DNA of 64,000 nt. Source: Malania oleifera. Lineage: Eukaryota; Streptophyta; Magnoliopsida; Santalales; Ximeniaceae. Positions 47,413 to 58,800 of this stretch are shown here, one piece after another. Position numbers and translations under genes: made by a program. Under the pieces are notes generated by a model. It searched no databases. It saw only the letters and a list, made by a program, of their open reading frames with translations, and had not been told where the DNA came from. Numbering within the stretch: the first letter of the stretch is position 1; the number at the start of each line of letters is the position of its first letter. The stretch lies in assembly GCF_029873635.1 (NCBI RefSeq), contig NC_080421.1, positions 1 through 64,000 of the forward strand, written 5' to 3'.

Positions 47413-48434
47413 ACAGATTACAGTTCAGTTCAGAGATACAGATGATACAATTACAGTTCATTATAGTTTATTTCATTGTCATGATTAATACAGCTATTTC
47501 AGAATCATGGTAAATCAGATAGTTGTATATATATATTATATAGTATCAGACCCTGTTGGACCATATAGTTACAGAACACGGTATCGTAACTACAGATATT
47601 TCAGTTATGAGTGCAACCACCTATTTAGATAATACGTGGTAGTAGGTCAATCGTATAGTGCCCTAGACGTGGACAGGCTCCCCATTAGATATGGGTTGAG
47701 GAGGGCAAATCAGACCGAGGGAGTATAGTGATTTACCCTGGTCGGCCAGCCAGTATAGATCCCTCCTACGGGCCACACAACCCTATTATGAGGGGTTAAA
47801 TCATGACACACAGTTATCCACAGGGGAAGTTTTTAGTTACTATTACGTATACAGATTTACAGAAACAGAGAATATACTTATGTACAGTAGAAGTATTTTG
47901 AATAGTAACCTACAATACTGTTATATTAAGCAACATGGAAAGGGTGATGGATTTTATTACTTGTACTGTATTTACATATCCAGTTATACATGATTTTATA
48001 GAAACAGATTTTCATAATATTGTAACTCATCTGCCACACACTAGTAATGGCATATTTTATCTTACTGAGCATTGGCTCATCCCAATTACTTTAACATTTT
48101 TCAGGTGATCCAGGTAGGCTCGCAGATCAGGCTCGCAGGTAGAGGGGCTTCAGTTCTGCCCTATCAGTAGATAGTGAGTATGTTTTTGGAATATTTTTGT
48201 ATATCCCAGCTCAATTAAGGGTATTTTGGGAAACAGTCGCATATGTATAGTTTTGGGAAAAAAGTTAGCACTCTAGTATTGTATATATTTACATATAGTT
48301 ATGTTTATGTGATTTTTGCTTCTCACTGCTTAGGTTGATGATTGAGTTTAATCAATATGGTATTAGAGCATGTTGATTGTCATAGTATATATATATAAAA
48401 AAAAAAAACCCCAGTTAAATAGCAGGTCGTTACA

Positions 48435-49240
48435 CCATGGGTTCTCAGTTATCGTTCAGCACGGCTTTTCATCCTCAGACAGATAGGCATACGGAGAGGA
48501 CGATACAGATTCTGGAAGATATGCGACGAGCATGTGTGCTGGACTTTGGAGGTTGTTGGATGCAGTATTTGCCACTAGTCGAGTTTACGTATAACAACAG
48601 CTACCAGGCCAGCATTGGGATGGCATCGTATGAGGCGTTGTATGGCAGGAGGTGCCGATCTCCGCTATACTGGGATGGGATCTGGGAGAGACAGATATTG
48701 CAGCCAAAGCTGATAAAACAAACTCAGGATAAAGTCAGACCCATCAGGGACAGGATCAGAACAGCATAGAGCCGGTAGAAGAGTTATACAGATACTCGCC
48801 GATGAGAATTGGAGTTTGACGCAGGAGATCACATGTTCCTAAAGGTGGCACCGATAAAGGGGTTATGAGGTTTGGGAGGAATGGTAAGCTAAGCCCTAGG
48901 TATATTGGACCATTCGAGATTCTTGAAAGAGTGGGTCCAGTTGCCTATTGGTTGGCATTACCACTGGTCCTGTTTAGGATCCATGACGTATTACATGCTT
49001 CTATACTGAAGAAATATGTCATAGACCCCTCCCATGCGATTAGCTATGAAGCACTGGAGTTGGGTGATACATTAGCTTATGAGGAAGTGTCAGTGCAGAT
49101 TTTTGACTGGAAGGAATAGGAGCTACGCATGAAGAAGATTCCACTAGTAAATATTTTTTGGCGCAATCATGCCATTGAGTAGGCTTCATGGGAACTAGAG
49201 AATCAGATGCGCCAAAGATATCTATACTTATTTAGTGGAG
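48435..49240 (+). pseudogene. gypsy integrase, C-terminal half
   Basis: Resumes with MGSQLSFSTAFHPQTDRHTE, where the Glu of the DDE triad (TERTIQ) is kept, then QYLPLVEFTYNNSYQASIGM, YEALYGRRCRSPLYWD, a spacer with stops and frame change near 48768-48865, KLSPRYIGPFEILERVGPVA (GPF/Y motif), YWLALP and a C-terminal WRNHAIE...ASWELENQMRQRY segment resembling the chromodomain end of chromoviruses. Confidence 0.9.
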
Positions 49241-49249
49241 TTTAAGGTT

Positions 49250-49440
49250 AAGCCAGTCAAAGTGAATGGAATAATATTGTATATTTTTATTTGTATAATG
49301 TAACATAGGATAGATAGGGTTTTTAGTTTTGAAATATGAATGACTTTGGGAGAATTTTGGAAAAGTTGTAATCTCCCAGAACCCTCACTGTAACCACAGT
49401 ATTCCTCCATCATAAGTGAGGGTAATTAATAAATTAAAAT
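49250..49440 (+). other. LINE-3'-end-like sequence in the gypsy 3' UTR
   Basis: CCACAGTATTCCTCCATCAT followed by AAGTGAGGGTAATTAATAAA resembles the 3' ends of the LINE copies at 32741-32780, 54195-54250 and 61150-61200. Whether an inserted LINE tail or convergence is open. Confidence 0.5.
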
Positions 49441-49498
49441 TGTTTTCCCTAAGAATGGGAAACAAACGAATAACAAATTTTGAGGACAAAATTTTTAT

Positions 49499-49511
49499 AA
49501 GGAGAGGAGAA
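49499..49511 (+). promoter_or_regulatory. polypurine tract of the gypsy element
   Basis: AAGGAGAGGAGAA immediately before the 3' LTR start; primes plus-strand DNA synthesis. Confidence 0.88.
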
Positions 49512-49572
49512 TGTAATAACTCCAAAAAGGGATATAGAAGATTAGTGGAGTGATTCTAAAAATAAAAATAAA

Positions 49573-49603
<31 letters not shown>

Positions 49604-49676
49604 TAAATTTTAAAAATAATAATTTAAATTTATTTTTTTTCTTAATAAAATATATTGTTATTAATATTATTTAAAA

Positions 49677-49720
<44 letters not shown>

Positions 49721-49797
49721 ATTCACTCTTGAAGCTTCTGCAGAAGCTTTAGGAGTCATCTTCTTTAAAAAAAACACATCTGCGCAAGAGACCTACC

Positions 49798-49839
<42 letters not shown>

Positions 49840-52228
49840 ATTCTCTCTCCTTATCTCCTCAATTTCGTGGTGGATTCTCGCCCAATCGAGAATCAAAAGA
49901 TACTGTTGAACTCCATTCTCCGCTGCCGTCATTTCTACCAGAGCGGATCGGTGGTAGGAGCGGCGTAGACGTATCTCCTGGGGTAAGCCTATTTCCCTTT
50001 TTTTTTTGAATTTCTTACAAATTATAAGCTCGATTGACGAACGGACACCACCACGAGAATTTAGGGATGATTATCTACAAGTGTAGCAGGACGAAATTTT
50101 AGTGGGGTCGTCGTGGGCAAAACCCCAAATTTCGAGTACAGGGGTTATTAAGGGGCTTATTTTTAATTAATTAGGATTAATTTAGAAATGTTAAAATGTT
50201 GAGCATTTGGAGTTAAAAGTAGAATTTTCAGAATTTAGGGCTCGAGCGAACGCCGCAAGTGTAATTTTGGGACTTGCAGGTAAAATTCAGAAAATTAAGT
50301 GGGGATGTCAAATATTGGTTTAAATGTTAATTTAGAGTACATGGGGCGTAGGGAAGGCTAGATGGGTAGCATTTTGGGGAAATGAATTAATTAATTTAGG
50401 AAAAATGCAAATTGCAGGATTTGAGTTTCGAGTGCCAAGGGCGTAGGATTTGGGTCATAACGAGACTCTCAGTAAGCTAGGTAAATGGAATAAATTATAG
50501 CAGTATTTTTACAATTACCATTTGAATTAATATTTAAAAATAAGTATATTGTATTTTTCCTGAAAATTATTATGATATAAATATCAGATAAATTATGTGG
50601 CATTTGAGTAATATTAATTTGTAATGCTTTAGAGTCTAAAATTAATATATTATGAATATTAGGTGAAAACTGTGTGACACATGACATGTGTTGAAAAATG
50701 TGAAATATAACGATAGGTATTTTTTGAGAATATATTGAAATAAGAATGATTGATGTGATTAGTGAAAAATAATGAAATGTGGTATTTATATATGAGTGGA
50801 AATTATTTGCATGAGAAATGAGTTTGTACAAATATTGCATAAGTATTTTAGGAAAATGTGAAAAATACGTGAAATATGATATATGTTATTACGAGATGAT
50901 GAAATGTGCACAGGAAATGATGAGAATATTTATATTAAACTGAATTGTGATATATTGGAATATGATTGATGAAATGCCAATAACGCATAATGACTGCGGG
51001 TATGTGGTAATGAACCCTGATGGATGGTTATGATATTGAGTACGTTACCGTTGCCAGTGGTGTTAGTGCAACCACACGGACTCTTGGAGCGTGTGGCATA
51101 ACAATCGACTGAGCCATTTTGTAGTATTGTTTTGCCCCCTGAGTCCAAATCAGGGTTATAGGACGACCAGTCGTACTACAGACGCGATATGTGATATGAT
51201 ACTTTGATCTAATTGGGTCGGCCAACCGTGGTTAGATCCAGCCTTCGGGCCGCACAACTTTGACCATGACGTGGATAGAAATATCCTCAGGGTGGCCGTG
51301 AGTTACCGACACAATGTTGGTATTTGATACCAAGGATACTCATGAGCCGGAAAGTAAAATGGATACAGAAAGTGAAAGAATGATAAAATTGGCTAAAATG
51401 AGAAATGAAGTGAAGAATGGAAATTGAGAAATAAAGAATGATAAAATTGAGAAATAGAACCATGTGAGTTAATAATATAAATATTTGAGGTGAAGTGAAA
51501 CTCTCCGCCTAAGGGATTACTGAGTAAGTTGATTGCCCTAATAGATATCATATGTGGCCATACGTGACTACATAATGTGTTAGGGCAGAGGGAAGCTACT
51601 TGTATGGGCGGGTAATCTTCCCTATTCTCAGGAACTTCACGGTAAATATGTGTTGAAAATAATTGAATTTGAAAAATGATTTTAAAGCTTATAAAAGCTT
51701 GTGTTGTATATTTATATGACTATGAGAATGTGTATATTAGTATATTTTCTCAGATGAAACGATGGTTTGAAAAGTAAAGTGTATTATAACTGAACTCATA
51801 TGGCCACATACTGTAAATAACTTATTCCTTTTTACTAAGATGTGTCTCATCCAAATTATCTAAATTTTTCAGGGAACAAGGATAAATCGGGTGATAGAGC
51901 TCTGTGATCATAGGGAGCTGGGACCCTGACACACACAAGGTGAGTTTTTGGTGGACTAGGGAGGTGTGTTGTTTTTGGGTATGAGATAATATTGTGTATA
52001 TGTATATGTTGATACTTTGAGTATTGTATTTTGGATGATATAACTATACTGTCTTCCGCTGTTTGGTTGTATAAATGAAATAACTTTGTACCCGGTACCC
52101 AATGTTGGTCGAGTCATATAACTGGTAATAGGGTTATTGACCTGACCGATTTATGGATGTTGTCAATGACGTGTAAATTATTTATTATTGTTTATGAAAA
52201 AAATTGATACGAAAATCGGGGTGTCACA
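49512..52228 (+). mobile_element. 3' LTR of the gypsy element (2,717 bp)
   Basis: TGTAATAACTCC to GGGGTGTCACA. Collinear with the 5' LTR through its length. Includes a CT microsatellite (49800-49832), the palindrome at about 49732-49749, and the GGCCGCACAAC block (51214-51270). Confidence 0.93.
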
Positions 52229-53224
52229 GTTTAGCCCAATGGCTTGCTAAATTGGGAGACAGCGATATATAACGCCTCAATCTCACTGAGTGCTTTGATT
52301 TGTACGAAATTATATAAATTAGATAGTAGTATGTTTTAAAAACCCTTATAGTTAAGAAACTTCAAAGTGACAAATGTTTAGTATCGTAGCTTAAAATTTA
52401 AAGGGTTCAAAATGCACCCACAATGTTTACAAAGTGATTTATAGAACAGTGGATTTCTCCTGAGTGCACATTTGGCCCTGAGCTAAGACTTAATAGGAAA
52501 ATTTTCACTTACAGATTACAGATTGCTTTAGTTTGGTTGGCCAGTCCGCTATGTCCAGTCTTTGAACCGCACAATCCTATCATGGAGGTAAACATGACTT
52601 ACAGTTAACAGACTTAAGGACGATTTTTACAATATAAGTAAATATGTATATATATGTTTATGTAAATAGTGCCATTTTTTTAGTAGGCCTAAATGATGAA
52701 TTGAAGAAAAAACATAAAGGAAAGTATATATATATATAAAATTAAATATTATAGTTATAGTTTTAAATTTAATGAGTTTAGTTTAACAGTTACAGTATAT
52801 GGTTATAAAATTTTACTGCTATACTTGATGTTAAAATTTTATGCAGAAATTCTTAAATTTACTTTTATCTTATATGCAATTTTGAAGTTACAGTATTAAA
52901 TGTTATTTTAAGAAATTATAATACTATGAAAGCTCATCTTGACCACACACTAATAATAATTTCATTTACTTACTAAGTGTCGTTTCACCCCAAATATTAT
53001 GGTACATTATAGATAATTCTGGAGAGCATACCAGAAATCTAGCGTAGCAAGTGCATGGGCAGAAATAGGAAGAATGGATTACAATGAAAATTAATATAAT
53101 ATTATTTGGATTATGTTCGTGTATTTTAGAATTTTTTTAAGAATGTTAATTTTAAATATTTGAGATTTATTTACTTCTACTGAAAAATTATTTATAGGAA
53201 CCCACCCAGGCTTGGGTTGTTACA
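52229..53224 (+). mobile_element. solo gypsy LTR, right part (partner of 35785-37567)
   Basis: Continues the LTR after the nested element, carries the TTTGAACCGCACAATCCTAT block (52531-52600), and ends CTTGGGTTGTTACA at 53224, followed by the TSD TTGGG (53225-53229). Confidence 0.88.
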
Positions 53225-53530
53225 TTGGGATCATGAACTTTAGGGCTTAAATCTATATTTGTGTATATTTGGAAAATACCTAATCATCACAAATTAAAGT
53301 TGAAGATCCAAATTTCATGCTCTCGTATGCAAAATAAGAATAAAAATCTAGAAAAAATAATAAAAAAATACTTTCTAAATTTTCTACATAAATTTGAAAA
53401 ATCGAACAACTAGGTGGAATTTTTGTAATTAATTAAAAAATTAGAATTAAGAATACAAGTTTTTCCATAAGTAAATAGTCCAAAAAAAAATTGTATTGTT
53501 GTTTTTGTTTTTTTTTTTTTTATGCAAATA
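53225..53530. repeat. continuation of the interrupted 813-bp repeat unit
   Basis: GGGATCATGAACTTTAGGGC and the following 270 bp match 34979-35245 in the intact unit, showing where the solo LTR landed. Confidence 0.88.
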
Positions 53531-53609
53531 TTGTAAAATGTTGGCGGCCGCGCGGGGGGGGGGGGTGTTCTATTTGCACTTGAAATCTCAGGAAGCTTGA
53601 AGCTAGCTT

Positions 53610-53654
<45 letters not shown>

Positions 53655-53984
53655 CCAATAAGATTTTTTTTTTACCATTATGATACTATTCACTTAATTA
53701 ATTTAATACAATAATATTAATTTATTTATTTTTAATTAATTATTATTTTATTCGGGTTACTACAGCCCTTGCTTTTACTCGCAAGTCCTAGACCTTCAAA
53801 TTGCCAGCAAGTTTGCAGCCTCCATCGTCTAACGTCGCCTCGTTGAAGGCTCAAAACTTTGAATCCTCTTTAAGCCGATATGTGTGCTCGCATCCCTCTG
53901 CAATTCCGGAGCGTGCATCGCACTCGCCTGTGATTTCGCAGATGAATTTTCCAAGCCTTCGTCTTTAATTATCATCTTTTGGCT
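53531..53984. other. AT-rich spacer with G run and TA microsatellite
   Basis: Holds GGCGGCCGCGC followed by 11 or more G (about 53543-53566), a TA microsatellite (53612-53650), and a stretch ending GGGTTACTACA (53765) that could be an LTR end. From 53766 a more balanced region has no recognisable gene. Confidence 0.45.
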
Positions 53985-54262
53985 CTCCTATGTTTTCCTC
54001 AGGATTTTGTTTTGTAGGTATTTGTCTTCAAGTTGTAGGTAATTTGTTTTTGTTTGTATTTGTTTGTTTTGAATTCATTTGGACATGTTTAGTTTGTTTT
54101 AGTTGGTTAATGATACGGTTTTTGATAGGCTTGTTTTGGTTTTGGTGGCAAAGCTGGTTTTGTTAGTTATTTGTAAATCCCTTGTGGCATAATTGTAATC
54201 AAAGTTTTCCTCCACCATAAGTAAGGATTATCAATAAAGTTGGGATTTTCGTTAAAAAAAAT
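53985..54262 (+). mobile_element. LINE 3'-end fragment
   Basis: CTTTTGGCTCTCCTATGTTT through TTGGTGGCAAAGCTGGTTTT to CCTCCACCATAAGTAAGG, ATCAATAAAG and a short A run. The inverted copy at 61145-61450 shares the whole stretch, so this is the 3' UTR of one LINE family, truncated on insertion. Confidence 0.78.
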
Positions 54263-55895
54263 CTCTTAAATTTCCAACATGGTCACATGTAATAATAATC
54301 AACTAATGTTTGTCATTTGAATCTATACTATGATTATATTATATAATTAATTTATAATTTGGATACCTATGTATGTAATAACATAATTATGAGTGGTATA
54401 GTTTGAATATTTATGCAATTACTTAATTATTTATGTACACAATTAATTTGATTCGGTATTTGAATCAATTAATATACATATATACAGTTGATTTGTTTAG
54501 ATCATTTGAACAAATTAATATGCATCTACATAGTTATATAATTGGTTTGATTTATATAATGTACATAATTATATAAATATGTAACTATAGTAAATATTTC
54601 ACTTATCATTTGGAATTAACTATAATTCATAAAACTAAGCACATAATTTTGAAATTTAGTATGGTGCAATTTGAATATGTAATTAATTACGTAATTATGC
54701 ATCAAAGTAATTGGTTTGATCTGGTTATGCAAACCATTTAATACGCCTGATATGATTACATAACTAGTTAGATTTAGATATCTATGTAATTATGTATGTG
54801 CATAGTTACGTTATTATGTATGAACTCAATTGGTTTGGTTTCATCATTCAAACCAATTGATATGCATGACATCGTAAGTAGTTTAGTTTAAATATCTATA
54901 TAACTTATGTAGGTATGTAATTTAATTAGTATCTATACTTATCATTTAAAATAAAACAACGTAACTATGTAACAAAGGTAATTAATAATATATTGTGTAT
55001 TTCAACCAATAACAAAATAACCCTCAAAATGGTGTAAAGATGTGGTGACAATGATGTCTAAGGTGGTAGAGGACCTCCTCGTAGCTGCATCTATAACCAA
55101 AATTTGGCTTGCAAGGATAGTTTTAGGTCTCCCTAATGTTCTTCCTAGTATATATATGTACGTGGGCAAATACACCCAAGTACCCAACACCAAGGCTGTA
55201 AGTTTCACTTGGTATCCAACAATCATCGACTCATTTTGACACATCCCCCACCTATTTAGCATGTCTATTCCCACCATATGTTGATAAATTAAGATAGTTG
55301 TTTGGCCACATAGTTAACATGTACATGACAATTTTTAATAGTCCAGCTACTAGCCAGCTAGTGCCCTGGGTCTCTTTTAAGTTTTTCTTTTACCATCATA
55401 AGTTTCTCCTCCTATTCAACTATTCATCATCAAGAATGTGTGTGTGTGTGTAGCCTCTAGTTATAGATTTGAGTTTGTCTGACCCTCCTACATATGGGCA
55501 ATATTAATATATGTTTGTATAAATTTTGCTGCAATTAATCTAGTGTAACAGCTTGCTACCATGTTAATTGGTCTTTTTATCATACATTTGATGGTTTGCA
55601 TGAACTGGCTGGGCATCAAATCATTCCAACTGCTTTTGTTGTTTTTATTGAATAATATGGAACAAATAATTATGTGCATTATGCATGCCCTGTACATCAT
55701 GTACAGGCCGATGTACAAACTAACTGGCTATGGACCTAAAATATATAATTGAATCCAGCCGCCGTATCATAGTTAAGTTTTACATCAAAATTAAAGTTTA
55801 AAAGAGAGGGAAAAAAAAAATTTTAAAGGTGGGAGGGGGTACATGGGAAGAAAATTAAATTAAAGGTATGTAGTTGGGTCGCGACCACTGATCAA
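54263..55895. other. intergenic DNA 3' of the CSLD gene
   Basis: AT-rich. Recurring AATTGGTTTGA and ATGTAATTA phrases at 54340-54900 suggest an old degenerate repeat. Small frames (e.g. 55002-55277, 55561-55752) have no recognisable domain. Presumably includes the CSLD 3' UTR and terminator just below 55895. Confidence 0.5.
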
Positions 55896-58800
55896 TCATG
55901 GGAATTGGAAGCCCCCTCCCACACCATCGGCTTGGGCAGTGCTCCCTTTGGGAGGACTGATGGATATCCAGAGCAATGAAAGTGTAATAGCTATGAGACC
56001 TGACCAAACAAATACAATTGTGGGCGTCTTCCCTCTCCTTCCCATCAAACCCTTTGCAAAAGGATACAAATGAGCCAACACCCAGAAGCTGAAGAAGGCT
56101 CCACCTACAAACTTACTCCATTGAGGAACGGTACTGTAGATGGTCCTAGAGAAAGCAACTGCAAGCGCAATTATGTTCATCATTGCGATGACGATTGGGG
56201 GAATCATCAGCGAAGTCCACTTCACCAAATACAAGTCAGCGTAGATATCGTCGTTATCTTCTCCCGCAGATTTGGAAGTCAATGTGAAGGATATTTCGAT
56301 GCCTGCAATAACTTTGAGAAGGCCCTGCACGACGGCCGCCAAGTGGGCGCTGGTTCCTGAGATGAGCCAAAACTGTTCATTTCTCCACCACTCTTCCAAT
56401 CCCACCCCCGACCACTTCACTTCCAAGATCGCCAGCATGATTAGGCAAATGGTTATGATTAGCAGGTATATTAGAAACGACACGTTCAGTGTTTGTACAA
56501 TGAAATGCCCAGATAAAAGAGAAAGGGCGGGCAAGAAGCAGTAGACGATGAGAAACATGGAAGTGAAAGGGTAGATCCCAACATTGAGATAGGCCAAGCG
56601 TTGCAGGAACTTGAGACGCGAGGATGCTAGCAATGCATTGTTCCTGGAAAAGAAAATCTCCACGGAGCCTGTGGCCCATCGGAGCACTTGATGGAGCCTG
56701 TCGGTCAGATTGATTGGAGCTGAACCCCGGAAGGCGTCGCGCTTGGTGATGCAGTAGACGGAGTGCCACCCACGATTGTGCATTCGGAACCCTGTCACCA
56801 CGTCCTCCGTCACTGACCCATAGATCCAGCCCACTCTATCCCCCCATTCAGTCTTATCCTCATACCTATACTTGCATATATATATATATATATACATACA
56901 TACTTTACATAATTAATTAATGTAAAAAGGAAAGAAAGAAATGAATAAATATAACTCCATGGGCATGCGCGCGTACCAGCAAGATATGACATTGACTGCT
57001 TCAGCGACAGAGGTGGCATCGAGAGGGTCACGAGGGACTCGGAGGGCGCCAGGAGGGCGGCCATACCTGACCGCAGGGTGGTCGGCAATGGGGCGTCCTT
57101 GGAATTCAGCTACAGGTATAGATTCTGCAAGCATTGTAGAATTCCCAAACCGCTTGGGAAGTAGATTCACATCTAGATCTGGATCCAAATCGCTGGGCTT
57201 CAAGGTTTGCATTTCTGAGTTTGCTTTGTTTTCCATCTTATCTGATTGTGGTGGATCAAACCCATACAGTGCAAACCGCCTGAACATGCATCCAGTCCCC
57301 ACATAAACTGGACCCTGCAACATACATTTGGGATATGTATATACACACATGCACATAAACATACACGCTCACATTGATCCGTATGAGCAAGTGCTATATA
57401 ATCTAGGATATGTAGTTGTACATCACCAAATAGGATAATTATACACACACACACACACACGAACATATATATATATATATATACGCACCTGCACTCCATC
57501 AAGCGCTCGCATGTTGCCATCAAAAAATACAGTGTTGTGATTCGCATAGCGGTCGGAGGGATCGATTCCTTCGAATCTTTGGGGAAATTGAATGTAGCAT
57601 ATGATCTCGCCGCCTCTGTCCATCATGAAGCACATGCCTTCCCGTATAGCTTTGCAGTTGTAGATGTAGTGGTCGCAATCGAGGTTGAGAATGAAGGGGC
57701 CATTGGATAGAATTGCAGATGCTCTTACCAGGGCGTTCATGGCGCCGGCTTTCTTGTTGTGGTCGTAGCCTGGCCTCTTCTCTCGTGACATATACACAAA
57801 CATAGGTAGTCGTATGTCCACATTAGAAAAGTCTATGATCTTGTCGTCAGACCCACCCATTAATGGCTCATTGCTGGGAGGCTTCAGCATTACTTGAAGA
57901 ATCCCAGCATGATCTCCCTTGGCATGGTCACTGGCAGGCACCGCCCAGCTGCCAGGCCAGTGAGTCCCATCAGCCATCCATGTGGCCTTCTGAACTTTCA
58001 TTGGCTCCAAAGATTCAGCCCCAGCATTCTCTCTCATGTGCTTCAACATCTTCATCTCCTCCCTGGCATTGAATGCGTCTGACCTCCTCCGAATGGAATC
58101 TGGCAATCCATTTATCCTCACCTTGAATTCATCGTACTCCCTCTTCACCCTCCTCCGATCCTTAACAAAATCAGACCTGCTTTTGTTCTTGGTTGGGTCT
58201 CCCTTTATGGTAAAGTAGCTCTCTGGGTTCCTAGGTTCAATATCATGCTTGCGGCAGAAAGGCACCCACAGGTTAGCAAAGCTCGCGGCTTCGGCCATGG
58301 CTTCAAAGGTGAGCAACGCCCCTCCATCGTCTGAAATATAACATGCCAGCTTCTCCACAGGGTAATCTGCGGCCAAGATTGATAATATGGTGTTCGCCGT
58401 GACAAGGGGCGGCTCCTTTTCGGGGTCAGCTGTAGACACAAAGATGTCGACCCCGGGGAGGTCAGATCTGCCGGAGGGATTAGATGGTGAGGGCAGGTCA
58501 AATTTGTCACGGAGGGCCTGGAGGTCAGTGGAACGGTTGATGGGGCAGAGCTTGGGAACCTGATCTAGCACCCAAGAAAAGGCGAACCAAATCTCGCACA
58601 CCACTGACATCAACCACAGCCAAATGGCCTCCTCGTTTGGATGTCTCACTCGCCATGTCAAGAAGAACACAAGCACCACCATTCGAACTAAAATCAACAA
58701 CCTGATTAATACACAGACAAACACACATTAATTAATGAACGTGCATGGACGAAATTAAGTAAAATGTTGCAGGAGCTGATGAATTGAAATAAATTTTAAT

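Larger units (their letters stand above)
46397..48434 (+). mobile_element. solo gypsy LTR (2,038 bp) inside the integrase core
   Basis: TGTAGTAACCTG to AGCAGGTCGTTACA with a perfect TSD CCATG (46392-46396 and 48435-48439). Same family as the fragment at 15138-16087. Contains a TCGTCGACGA cluster (46478-46737), TATA box (46747), donor-like (46964, 47126) and acceptor-like (47061, 48104) sites, a 25-bp tandem repeat (47303-47412) and the CGCACAACC-type block (47740-47810). Confidence 0.96.
37568..52228 (+). mobile_element. complete but decayed Ty3/gypsy element (Tekay-like)
   Basis: Two LTRs (37568-40238 and 49512-52228) flank gag, protease, RT, RNase H and integrase in gypsy order. A primer-binding site follows the first LTR and a polypurine tract precedes the second. 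The flanks are CTTTA (37563-37567) and GTTTA (52229-52233), a TSD with one mismatch. Two solo LTRs interrupt the integrase. The long LTRs and the integrase C-terminus suggest a Tekay/Del chromovirus lineage. Confidence 0.92.

Noticed and set aside
55488..55752. Small open frames on both strands 3' of CSLD
   Set aside because: Mutual shadows in AT-rich DNA without homology.
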